Positions 1 through 9,010 of a stretch of 11,619 bases of DNA are shown piece after piece (the first letter of the stretch is position 1; the number at the start of each line of letters is the position of its first letter). The translations under genes were made by a program, and so were the position numbers. The notes under the pieces are model-generated. The model had not been told where the DNA came from and ran no database searches. It worked only from the letters and a program-made list of their open reading frames with translations. The stretch is from Larix sibirica (Eukaryota; Streptophyta; Pinopsida; Pinales; Pinaceae), in NCBI GenBank assembly GCA_004151065.3, contig NWUY0303904000.1:1-11619 (forward strand), read 5' to 3'.

Positions 1-715
1 GACGCTTGATAGAGCCTAGGATTTGGATCTAAATGTTACTTCCACAAGTAAACAATTTTTCATAGATGAACTTGTAAATGATATACACATCATTTAAGTT
101 TCTTTAATTAATCTAAAAATATTTTTTAACCCTAGTATGAAGATGCACAAAACAAAATATAGCTAATTATAAAAAATAGTCTAAAATGAATTAGATTATA
201 AGTTGATAAACTTTATTATTAAATAATTAAAAATAAAGGGTATATGCAGGAAAAATAGCCGATAAATTTGAAACATTAATAACCTACATTAAATTAATAA
301 GTTGATATGGAGATCTTAAATTTGATTTCACTAATCTATATGTTATATGAGAATCAAGGAGTTTAGGACCGGGCCGGGCCGCGTAGAATCCGGTTCGAGA
401 GAAGGGTTTAGTTCTTTAATATTGGGTATTCCTTATTGAATAACTTTTCCTAGGATGAGTCTAGGTATGCCATGTGTTATAGGATACCTTGTGAATAGGA
501 TAACTAGGTAACTTGAGGTTTACTAGTAATAGTGTTTGAATAGATTAAGGTTTAACCCTAAGATAACCACAATAGTAAAGGTTCAGTATACTTGGTGTTC
601 ATGTAGCTTAATGGATTGCTTCTGACTGGATATGAATTTTAACTGGATGTGTTATGGAAGGAATTACACAACACCTTGTATGGACTCTTGGGAAGAACCA
701 CGTCATACCTAGTGT
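1..715. other. AT-rich intergenic DNA, no gene seen
   Basis: No reading frame in this stretch looks like protein and no RNA gene was recognised. The first 350 bases are strongly AT-rich with many short A and T runs. A small GC-rich island at about 367-395 carries a tandem gggcc motif (ccgggccgggcc). The tract ggttcgaga just after it resembles half of a tRNA B box, but no partner arm or A box was found, so no tRNA is called. Confidence 0.5.
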
Positions 716-1186
716 TCATATATTCCACGTGTCTCTGTAGGTGCTAGTGTAACTGTGATCTCTGCTTGATGGTGCAAACTCTTCAAACATGGCAGGAATT
801 TTCAAGGTATTCTCACAATATTTGATGAGCGACGTGGTCCATTTTTTAACAAATGAAAGGTGTGCTATAGATTGAGAAATCCTTGATGTAATCGACAAGC
901 TGGAAGAGAAAAAGAGTCTCGTCAGAATTTTTTTGCTGTAAATTGGAATAGAGGTTAAGGATGAAGATTGAGCTATGCTCATTTGTAATCTTACCACGTC
1001 TGGTTAAATATGTACAGAGGTAAAATCAATGCTCACCGCTTGGTGCTTCCGTATGAAATCTGTGCCTGATTGTTGAAAATCGTTAGGGTTGAATACAACT
1101 CTGCTCGGACAAAAAGGTACATAGAACCCTTCAACTCCAATCTCCAATAGATGCTTAGAATCAATAGATTTCACATAAAATGTCAT
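716..1186 (-). pseudogene. Decayed coding-like frame, unknown family
   Basis: Read on the minus strand from 1186 down to 716, one frame stays open for about 157 codons with a single internal stop, a TAA at 1004-1006. The first part begins [10 protein letters not shown] and contains [18 protein letters not shown]; the second part is rich in Ser and Lys. I do not recognise a family, domain, signal peptide or membrane segment. Long openness in AT-rich DNA suggests former coding sequence, but chance cannot be excluded. It could be part of the same relic as the minus-strand segment at 1386-1754, although that one is in another frame. No promoter or polyadenylation signal is assigned. Confidence 0.25.
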
Positions 1187-1232
1187 CTCCGTAATCCATT
1201 CATGTTAATGTCAGCTCCATAATCCATTCATG
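1181..1232. repeat. Tandem duplication, 28-bp period
   Basis: Two 24-bp copies lie at 1181-1204 and 1209-1232, separated by 4 bases. They share the tract aatccattcatg and differ at two positions (t/g at copy base 6, g/a at copy base 11). This is a simple local duplication, probably from replication slippage. It sits at the upstream edge of the minus-strand frame that starts at 1186. Confidence 0.8.
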
Positions 1233-1385
1233 GTGCAGCAATAATCAACACAACCTATGCATCAAGCTCTTCTTTAGTTTTTGAGAGGTTGTCGACGCAA
1301 CAAAAATAAGTTATGAGATGAGTCATATCCAATTATGTGAAGTGCACTGTTGTGTAATACCTACCATAAAATATGCATGGTTCTA

Positions 1386-1754
1386 ACTGGATGTGTTATT
1401 TGTCGAGTGCCCAGAGTCATTCTGAATTTTCTTAAGGAGATAGCCCATTCTTTCATAATGTTGTGTCATGGATTGGTGCATCTGGTGGATTTGAGAAATC
1501 TCATCCACTCAGTGCCAATGTTCAGATGTCTTGTTTTAAGGGGTTCCCAGTATATCTTCGTAGAAGGATATTCGACTGTCTCCTTCACCGCTATCGACTG
1601 TGTCGTCCTCTTCATATAGATCATGTTCTACCTTAGCACAATATTTTGAGAGCCCAAAGTTATTCTTCTCAGTCGCGCACTGGCTCCAATAGTAGCTGGA
1701 ATATTTCTTTGTTGTGCTCCACACACATACTTTGGGACTTCTCTTACCCTTGGT
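1386..1754 (-). pseudogene. Decayed coding-like frame with acidic segment and helix, unknown family
   Basis: Read on the minus strand from about 1754 to 1386, one frame is open for about 123 codons with only two internal stops (TAA at 1536-1538, TGA at 1509-1511) and ends at TAG 1383-1385. It has a basic start (TKGKRSPK), then Tyr/Lys-rich sequence, then an acidic stretch (YEEDDTVDSGEGD). After the stops comes an amphipathic-looking segment (QIHQMHQSMTQHYERMGYLL, then KKIQND) that reads like a coiled-coil or gag-type helix. No family is recognised. The composition looks more like protein than chance, but this rests on reading only. The plus-strand frame over 1350-1619 is treated as its shadow. 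Confidence 0.3.
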
Positions 1755-2882
1755 TCAAACAAAAAAAGACTTAAGATAGTGTAACAAAGCAAAGTCACAC
1801 TGATAGTGTTACCTATGTAAGGAATTAAGAAAAGGCTAAGCAGAACCCCTTACTGGGGGTGTCACTACGATATCATTAAGCAGGTCCTGTATAAATTTTA
1901 TGGAATTGATATCTCTTATTGGCGGGATTTTAAACAGAGTCTGAATAGAAAAAATAAAAAAGAAACACTAAAAAGAGAAGTTGTTGATCACTCCAATAAA
2001 CTAAGAAAAAGGATAAAAGCCCTAAAATAGTTGGAGAAAATTGTTCCATAGTAATATTTTAATGTAGAATCGGGAAATTAAATAAAATTTATAATTCAAG
2101 AATAGAAGGGCAGATAAACTAAGGGCACATACATACCTTACAAATATAATAGAAAAAAACTCTATGTTTGTTGCAAGAAATCGCTGATCTGCACCAATTT
2201 TGCCTTAAAATTAAGCCTAAATACTCATTAAAATCATTAAAGGAAACCTTACAATCATTGAAGGCAATGGCCGGAAGCATGGATCGAATCCAAATATGGA
2301 TGACAAGGTCGAGGGATCTTTTTTTTAATATCAATGTATCTAGTGCCCGATAAACGGGGACGCCGTAGAAATCGAGGCGTGGGGTTTGATCCGGGCTGGG
2401 GACAGCCACAATGGATTACCAACCTGAATGGAGCACAAATGAATAAAATCATGTGCTATCTCTCTTCCAAGTGATTCAAATTAACATTTCCGCTACATGG
2501 GTTACGAGATATATTTATATTGCCTGCCTCATTGGAATCCTTGCACACATCATGGACCCAATGGAAATACACCCACCTTGTGTGTCCGCCACAGTAAAAG
2601 CCAACAGCTTTTGTGGAAAAATAGTATTAATGATTTTCAATCATTAATTTTTTAAGGATGAAAAAGTTTATAATAAAAATATTAATAATTTAATTTTAAG
2701 CTTATGGTTAAGTTAATTTTTTTTTGTGTAAAGTTTGTAAGATTCTATTAATTCGAGAAAACAAAACCATACCAGCGATGTCCTCCTCATGAAGAAGTTT
2801 GAGACCATACATTGCTAAGATTAAAAAAAAAAAACCCGGCTATAAGAAAACCGCTTTGCTAACAGACTAAGCCCCAATTCTA
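1755..2882. other. Intergenic DNA, no gene assigned
   Basis: Mostly AT-rich with short overlapping open frames on both strands, none convincing. A more GC- and CpG-rich patch lies at about 2350-2410 and contains ggtttgatccg, which is similar to a tRNA or SINE B box, but no matching A box or tail was found. A perfect 8-bp inverted repeat (2626-2633 with 2641-2648, 7-base loop) and an A12 run (2823-2834) lie in the AT-rich part. A 14-bp tract, gcaatggccggaag, at 2264-2277 recurs at 3733-3746 in the same orientation, a faint hint that the two regions share an origin. Confidence 0.4.
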
Positions 2883-4082
2883 TTAGTATAATGGTGTTTT
2901 ATTTTGAGTTTGGATCCCCCACAGGCTAGTGGTTATGACCAAAAAACTTTGGTTGATGAAAGCATTCAGATTTTTTGTACAGCACCATGAATTTTCAAAA
3001 AAATCTCTATGCCTATAGTAGTCAATCATCATCAAAAATAAAAAATGCAAAGTACCAGCACCTGAATTTTCGGGCTTGAAAGCTTGCTTGATAGTGTCTG
3101 GGAAACGTTGAAATACTAATTGAGTATCAGCCTGCATGCTTGGAGGGGGTCAACTGAAAGTATTCCCAGTCAAAGCACGGGAGAGGGAGTCCATTTTCGT
3201 GTTTATACGAGCCATTTCCAGCCTATGCTCCCTTGCCAACAATCGATTTTTGTCTTCCATAGTCCCAATCCACTCAGACAGAGAGACCCCATTATAATCA
3301 TCCAACAGATTCCCTTGGACGCAATCCTCCATCGTCATGCTTAGAAGGGATTTAACCATCCAAAACATCATTAGAGTTTTTTGTGTGGCGAGTCTCCTGA
3401 GTGCGGGTGGACCTCGAGTCTTCCGCCAACCCGTCGAAACTCTCAACCAACAAACTCGCCTCTGGTGCCCAAGTTACTCTATGCATCCTTCGCTCCAAGT
3501 TTCTTGTCTAGCCTTGGCCACAGGAGGGAGCTCCTTCTCAAAGAACCCTTATGCCCTACCTAATTCCTTGAGAACCCATGACATATGCCAACGCTTGGGC
3601 CCGTTGGACATGCACTTGGTGGTTTTCTTAGTGCGGACCATGATGCTCAGCCCCAGAAGGAGAGCCCCACTTAAAGCTTCGAATGTCCTCAGAGCAATCC
3701 AGTATACCAGCGACCTCCCTGTGCAATGCCTCGCAATGGCCGGAAGACTCTCCTCAATCGGATTAGCAAGAAGAAGCATGCATCGGCGATATAACTGCCA
3801 TGGGATTTGCATGTTTTTGGAAAACCTTCCTAACTAATAATAAGAGTTTTCTACGGTGTCCATGAAATCTCGCACGAGAGAAAGTACCAAACACAGACCT
3901 TGGGATCCTTCACCATCCCAACTGTTGTAGCTTGTTGCAGGCTCCAAATTGATGGTAATATGCTGAGGATTTATGTCGTTCCCCTCTCGTACACCACGCA
4001 TCACATTGTATGGATGGGCCAAGAAAATGATACACCCATCCGTCAATCCCCTTTGATGATTAGTGATCTGAACACCCATCAT
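2883..4082 (-). pseudogene. Decayed protein-coding relic on the minus strand, possibly gag-like, family unknown
   Basis: One minus-strand frame runs from 4082 to 2883 (about 400 codons) with only four internal stops: TAG 3834-3836, TAA 3549-3551, TAA 3474-3476 and TGA 3150-3152. Random DNA of this composition should give roughly four times as many. A Met near 3644 opens a basic segment, MVRTKKTTKCMSNGPKR. Further on is a Trp-containing piece (GVSLSEWIGTMEDKNRLL), then a charged amphipathic helix (AREHRLEMARINTKMDSLSR), then PPPSMQADTQLVFQRFPDTI. Around 3360-3470 another minus frame also reads like protein (LVESFDGLAEDSRSTRTQ), so one or two frameshifts are likely. The layout of basic start, helix and Pro-rich linker resembles gag proteins of retroelements, but no protease, zinc knuckle or polymerase follows, so the family stays open. 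Confidence 0.4.
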
Positions 4083-4422
4083 GGGGGGTTAAGTTAAATA
4101 TTAATTTGTTGTACTAGAATTTTTTATTTGGAGGGTAAGGGATTTTTTTATTTCACGAGTAAGATAAACATTAATTTGGTGTATGAGACCCTCTTATTCA
4201 TGGGGAAAGGGATCTCCTCCAAGGGTGTACATACTCCATCCCCTTGAAATTTAAATGTATAACCTCTTAGGAGGAAACACTTGCTCTCAACTATTAGGCA
4301 CACTAAAGTTGTACAATTTTTATATAAAATTCTTATTGCAACTAATTGACCATTAGTATGAGGTATCACTTTCTTATGACTATTTTTATTGACATAAATA
4401 TTATAGTATTTTAGATTTTATA
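4083..4422. other. AT-rich left flank of the LINE insertion
   Basis: No coding frame is supported here. The stretch holds the imperfect 70-bp-period duplication and then AT-rich DNA up to the target site. It is the pre-insertion neighbour of the sequence that now starts at 10813. Confidence 0.5.
4090..4213. repeat. Imperfect tandem duplication, 70-bp period
   Basis: About 54 bases starting at 4090 (taagttaaatattaatttg) match about 54 bases starting at 4160 (taagataaacattaatttg), and both end in gggat. Several substitutions and at least one small gap separate them, so this is an old local duplication. It lies in the AT-rich flank just left of the LINE target site. Confidence 0.55.
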
Positions 4423-4467
4423 TATTATTGTGAGACACATCTCTTAATTAATGTGGAACTCATTTTT
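4423..4467. repeat. Target site duplication, left copy
   Basis: The 33-bp core 4428-4460 (starts ttgtgagacacatctc, ends atgtggaact) is identical to 10773-10805. With one mismatch on each side (a/g at 4427 and 10772; c/t at 4461 and 10806) the match extends to 45 bp, 4423-4467 against 10768-10812. The copies flank the coding body and the right copy directly follows the A tail. This is the expected signature of LINE integration by target-primed reverse transcription. Confidence 0.95.
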
Positions 4468-4680
4468 ATGGGAGGAGCATCTTTCAGAGTGGATTGAGTC
4501 GTCTCAGCAATTGTTTCTTGCTGAGGGTTTCATGGGATCTGAGGTGGCATGTGGAGTTGCACTTCCGGTGCGGAAGTCGTCAGCATTTGGGATGCATGCA
4601 AGGGATGGGTTACATGGTTGTACGACTCTTGTACTCTAATTAACTCTACCATTTCAGGGGATAGAACTTGACCGACTAAA
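4468..4680 (+). other. LINE 5' leader (internal promoter region expected)
   Basis: This is the stretch between the left target duplication and the first codons that read as ORF1. A short frame runs through it (ATG at 4451, stop near 4639), but that ATG lies inside the target duplication, so the frame is not native to the element. In the ORF1 frame, stops occur upstream, including a TGA at 4669-4671. The true ORF1 start may have been here and is now lost. LINEs of this type usually carry an internal promoter in the leader, but no motif can be assigned. Confidence 0.5.
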
Positions 4681-5019
4681 GGCGATACTCATCATCAAAA
4701 AAAGGAAACACATGGTAAGGGTTTTGTTCCAAAACCTTTACCTTTCAGGGGCTCTCCTTCTTCAGGTGGTCTTTCTAGGGAGGGGGACTCTGTGGCAGAA
4801 AATACCCATCTCATGCATTCAGCGGGGAAGGAAAACCATGGTGGGCATCGCCTAACTGGTAAGAAAGCTAAGGTGCATAGAGCTCAGAAGTCATTTAAAA
4901 TATTAGATGAAAATATTCATCTGGCATTTGATCGCGACGTCAATACAGAGAGGGTGGAGAGCTTGTTGACCAGGTCCTTGGTGGGTAGGTTGGAGTATGC
5001 TTCTTTGAATCATCTATAA

Positions 5020-5450
5020 ATGTTGGAATGGATTATGGTACAGTAGAAACACTTGGTGGGCTACTGTCTAAAACTAAGCATCCTGGTCAATGATCGGTTC
5101 GCCTTCCATTTCCTGATGGTGGAACACTTAAATCTTATTGTCTCCAAGCTATGGTTGATTGGTGGTGGGTCTCTGGTTCTAAGTCAATGGCACTCAGCCT
5201 TTGAACTGCTTTGAGAAAAGGTTGTGATTCGTCACCTTTGGTGTTTACTTCCTGGTTTCCTGCTTCAACTTTGGTCCTGCTCTGTATTTGAGGTGATTGC
5301 TAACCGGATTGGGAAGCTCATTCATATGTAGGTCGATATGTTATATGAGGTGGATAAAAGGATGGCGGTCGTTCTTATTGAATTCGATGTTTCGAGGGGG
5401 TTTCCTGCGGAGATTAAGATCAGTTGGGGATATTTCTCCTTTACTCAAAG
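5020..5450 (+). other. DUF4283-type region of LINE ORF1
   Basis: The residues follow the usual plant pattern. NDRFAFHFL is followed by KLWLIGGGSLVLSQWH (the Trp-Gly-Gly ... Leu-x-x-Trp core), then HLWCLLPGFLLQLWS (the 'Trp-x-x-Leu-Pro-Gly-Leu-Pro' segment), then IANRIGKLI and VLIEFDVSRGFPAEI. This order just before a CCHC knuckle is typical of plant L1 ORF1 and retroelement-derived DUF4283 proteins. Three in-frame stops (5044, 5212, 5329) lie within it. Confidence 0.85.
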
Positions 5451-5478
5451 ACTAGACTATCGAAGGATTCCCTTCAGA

Positions 5479-5520
5479 TACCATCTATGCCAAGAGACAG
5501 GCCATTTAAAGAACAATTGT
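5479..5520 (+). other. Zinc knuckle of LINE ORF1 with first cysteine lost
   Basis: The sequence reads YHLCQETGHLKNNC. Spacing fits CX2CX4HX4C exactly if the first residue was Cys. That codon is now TAC (Tyr, 5479-5481) where TGC would give Cys, a single G-to-A transition. The other ligands are Cys 5488-5490, His 5503-5505 and Cys 5518-5520. Confidence 0.85.
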
Positions 5521-6498
5521 CCCATTTTCCCCTCTTTTGATTATGAGGTGGAGGTTTTGGGTTCGGAAGAGCGGCCTAAGGTGGTAGTTCAGTTGGAGGG
5601 ACGTGTGGTGGGGGTTTCCTTAGATGCGATGCCACTTGTTCAGCTCTCTGATGGGGTCATCTCTAAAGAATCGGCCTCCTTTCTGAGTAAGTTGAAAACT
5701 CTGGCCCCATCTTTCTATTGTTCTTTATCCTCAAAAGAGTTAGATGTTATTTCTTTAGTGGAACAGTCTAGGAAGTGTGTTTATCAGTCCCATACCCCCG
5801 AGGATTAAGATTTACCTTTTATTAGTCCAATGGGAGTGGATAGCACTTGTGAAGAGAAAGACTTTCCTCTTGACTTGAGAGCGGAGGTTTTGAGCTTGGA
5901 TGGAGGCTTTAATATGTCCTCCCATTCTCTTTCTAAACCCTTCGAGAAACCTTCAGTTTCATCTTCTGTTTTTTTATAGGGACCTCGAAGCCCTTTCTAG
6001 CTCTAAGGGTCTTTCTGGTGTTTTCATTGAACCTGCTGGCAGTCCTCTGGTTGAAGACTGTTTCTTTCCCCCTTCTGCAGATATTTCGATTGGGGCTTGC
6101 ACTCCGGAGGGTGGGGGTCTGCATCATCTGAATGGATCCCTACCAAATGCCACCATACCTCAACTCGCTTGTGTTCCTTCTTTGCAAGTGCCTGCCCCTT
6201 CTTTTAAGGATGCTTTGACCATAAGCCCCCTTTTTTCCTTCTTTGATAAGCCCTCAAAGGAGGGAGTGTCTCCTATTAACTCCATATGCTTTCAGAAAGC
6301 TACTCTTCGAAAGAAAAAGTCAAAGAGAGGGGGTAGGTCCCATGCAGTCATTAATGATAGGGGGTTTGATCTTGATGAACAACCCTATGTCCCTCTTTCT
6401 GATAGATTGAAGGAAGCTTCTGCTCCATCCCACACTATTGGCGTGTCTTCCCAATTCTAGCCCCTTAGAGATTTGCAAGCCTCTGAATTTGTTCCTTA

Positions 6499-7190
6499 AT
6501 GATATTTACGACATTCAATATTAGGGGTGTGGGGGGATCACCTAAATTTAATGCCCTAAAGCAGATTTTTGGTCTTATGTGTCCATATCTAGTGATGATT
6601 CAAGAGACAATGTGTCGGGATAACAAAGCTATGGAAGTCTTCTTAAGAGTGTTTCATGGGCGGGAGTGATGTGTGGTTGATGCAGATGGTCAATCGAGGG
6701 CGGTTTCTCGTTATTTGGAATCCCTCTTTGGCGGATTTAAAGCCCTTCAAATGCAAAGCATGAATTCTCTTGGAAAGGAAGATTAGAGGTTTTGATGGGG
6801 AGGTTAAGGTGATTAACTTTTATGGCCCATATTCGAGCAAATGGGATTTTTGACAATTGATTGGTGATAGTGGTATTCTTCAGACTCCATACCTAATCTT
6901 GGGGGAAACTTAAACTTGACCAGAGGTGCCAGTGCAGTTTGGGGCCCTAATTCCCACTTGGATCCTCTCTCAGGTCATTTGTATCATTTTTTCTAGGACT
7001 TTGGCCTATTAGATGTGGAGCCTGTCCCATTAAAACCTACTTGGAGGAATGGCAGGTCAGGGGAGTATGCAGTATCTAAGAGATTAGATAGGTTCTTTAT
7101 TTATGAAGGTTTGGCTGATAATCTTCCTCATTATAGAAATTGGTATGAAAGCACTGGTGTATCTTATCATGTGCATGTCTGCCTGCAAAT
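6499..7190 (+). other. APE-type endonuclease domain of ORF2, active site damaged
   Basis: In order: FNIRG (Asn 6517-6519, matching the 'WN-x-RG' start), the catalytic Glu in IQET (6604-6606), a DADGQS segment near 6680-6696, IWNPSLAD, INFYGPYSS, GGNLNLTRGAS at 6901-6933, then KRLDRFFI and the C-terminal segment SYHVHV. Family members normally have Gly-Asp-x-Asn where this copy has GNLN (AAC, 6907-6909), and Ser-Asp-His-x-Pro where it has SYHVH (TAT 7165-7167, CAT 7174-7176). Thus two conserved Asp residues are lost, while Asn and Glu near the start remain. Stops at 6667, 6761, 6851 and 6994 interrupt it. Confidence 0.88.
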
Positions 7191-7809
7191 CAATGTTGAG
7201 CAGAAATTAAGAAAATTCCCTTTCAAATCTAATCATATATGGCTGGAGGATGAAGCTTTTATTAGACTGGTTCGGGATTTTTGGCACTTGGTCGAGATGG
7301 ATCCTAAAGACACTGCAATGCATAGATTATTGATGAAGCTCAAAAAAATTAAACATGTTGTAACTAAATGAGAAAAAGAAAAGAAAGATTGTCATAGAAA
7401 AGAACTGCTACTTATTGATGGGAAGATTAACCATGTTTGTTTTACTAATTATTCTAGTTGTTTCTCAAAGAAGGGAAAGGAAGATTTGCAAGAGCTTGAA
7501 GGTAGAAAGGATATCATCCTTAAAATTGAGGAGGAAACATGGTGGTTGAAAATAAGGGCAGTATGTATCAAGCAGGGGGATAGCAATACAAGATTTTTCC
7601 ACGAGTATGCTAACCATAGGTGAGTTCTCAATGTTAGTTGGGACTTGAAAGGTTATGATTGTAATGTGATTAGTTCTCAATTGGATCTGGAGGAAGAAAA
7701 AGTTAAACATTTTGAGAACAAATTCAGGGATCTGGATTAGTTTAATATTGTTGATCAACTTAAAGTTATTCGACACTATCCAAAATTATTTTTTGAAGCA
7801 GAAGGTGTG

Positions 7810-9010
7810 CGGATAGGAAAGGAAGTGTGTCTAGAGGAAATTAAATATGTTTTCCAGAAGTTTGCTTGTTCTAAAATTCCTAGCCCTAATGGCTGGACTA
7901 TGGAGTTTTTCTCCGCGTTTTTTGACACTATGGGTAAGGACTTGCTAGATGTAGTGGAGGAATCCAGAAGTAAAGGCTATATGTCTAGAGCCTTAAACTC
8001 TACTTTTATTGCTCTTATCCCAAAGAGCTCCAAACTTGAGACCTTTGATGACTATAGGCCCATTTCACTTAGCAACTTGGTCTTTAACGTCATTTCGAAG
8101 ATAATTTCAAATCAAATCAAGCCTTTCCTAGCAGATCGTATATCTAAAGAGCAATTTGGGTTCCTATCGAATAGGAAAATACTGGATACAATCGGAGTGA
8201 TGTCGGAAATCTTACATTCAATCAAAACCCAAAAATTGAATGCTTTGCTATTAAAAATGGATCTAAAAAAAGATTACGGCAGGATTGAATGGGTTGTTTT
8301 AAGATTGGTTTTAATCCAAATTAGACTTCCTCTGGAAGTCATTGACCGGATCATGGCATGTATAACGTCTACCAAGTTTGTTGTACTTGTTAATGGCTCC
8401 CCTACAATTTTTTTAGAAGTTCTAGGGGACTTAGGTAGGGTTGCCCATATCACCATGGCTTTTTCTTCTGGTGATCGAAGGACTCAGTAGGTTGATAGGG
8501 AAGGCTAAACATGAGAAAAAAATGCAGAGTGTAACGGTCTCATATGTGCATAACATTACCCTCTTATTGTTCATGGACGATATACTCCTATTTGGGATGG
8601 GCTTCGAAGAGGAATGAGATACTTTTTATATGATCATCAATATTTTCTACAGTGCCTCGGAGATGGAGGTAAGCCAACAACAATATATTTTTTTACACAA
8701 TGATGTTAAGGATGATGTTCTTGTTCAATTTTTAGGTCTCCTTCCATATTGGTTATCATCCATAACAAAAGGCTTTAAATACTTGGGGTTTGTAAAGTCA
8801 AACTGTTATTTCATTAAGGACTGGTCGCGACTTCTTGGGAAAGTGGAGAGGAGGATTAATTGTTGGTGCTTTAAATGGTTGTCACTTGGGGGTGGATTAA
8901 TCTTAATAAAGGTTGTATTGGAGATTATTATGGTATATTGGATGTCTATGGTCAAGATCCCCTTGTCTATTCTGCACATCATTAGGAGAAAAATTATGAA
9001 TTTTTTATAG
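7810..9010 (+). other. Reverse transcriptase domain of ORF2
   Basis: Non-LTR RT landmarks appear in order: KIPSPNGWT (normally K-x-PGPDG), FIALIPK at 8005-8025, DYRPISLSN at 8050-8076, EQFGF with a following Arg and Asp-Thr-Ile-Gly at 8149-8200, motif A KMDLKKDYGRIEW (catalytic Asp 8260-8262; the usual AYDR is DYGR), VNGSP, motif B RGLR-stop-GCP at 8424-8447 where CAG has probably become TAG (8436-8438), PWLFLLVIEGLSRLIG, and motif C FMDD at 8570-8581 with both Asp present. KYLGF at 8777-8791 and WLSLGGGLILIK mark the end of the domain and the thumb. The frame changes twice inside motif B. Confidence 0.93.

Larger units (their letters stand above)
4681..6460 (+). pseudogene. LINE ORF1 protein, degenerate (DUF4283, CCHC zinc knuckle)
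   Basis: ORF1 proteins of plant L1 elements bind the element RNA and form ribonucleoprotein particles. Read in one frame from 4681, the order is a Lys/Gly/Ser-rich N-terminus, a DUF4283-type region at about 5020-5450, a CCHC-like knuckle at 5479-5520, a long Ser/Pro-rich linker, and a basic patch (LRKKKSKRGGRS, about 6304-6340) before the last stop at 6458-6460. In-frame stops are TAA 5017, TAG 5044, TGA 5212, TAG 5329 and TAA 5806. The frame shifts by +1 in the T7 run at 5969-5975 and then stays open to the end. The product would be about 590 residues, a usual size for plant L1 ORF1. No start codon can be defended. ORF2 starts 38 bases downstream. Confidence 0.88.

Noticed and set aside
640-1399. 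16-bp direct repeat taactggatgtgttat at 640-655 and 1384-1399
   Set aside because: The match does not extend clearly on either side and no element between the copies was recognised.
2350-2410. Possible tRNA-derived SINE, because of ggtttgatccg
   Set aside because: Only a B-box-like tract is visible. No A box at the right distance, no tail and no flanking duplication were found.
2119-2452. Overlapping minus-strand and plus-strand short frames
   Set aside because: Several frames overlap on both strands with no family resemblance, and none extends past about 95 codons.
2920-2960. tRNA-like tract ggctagtggttatgacc
   Set aside because: It resembles the A-box side of a tRNA but no B box or cloverleaf arms follow.
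3585-3644. A real histone H3 gene or pseudogene
   Set aside because: Likeness stops after about seven residues; nothing downstream matches the histone core.
3337-3837. Plus-strand open frame of 166 codons, the longest on + outside the LINE
   Set aside because: It lies opposite the minus-strand relic, whose frame stays open over a much longer distance and looks more protein-like. The plus frame shows no domain and is treated as its shadow.
4451-4639. Small frame at the start of the LINE as a native gene
   Set aside because: Its ATG lies inside the target site duplication, so it is made by the insertion junction rather than by the element.
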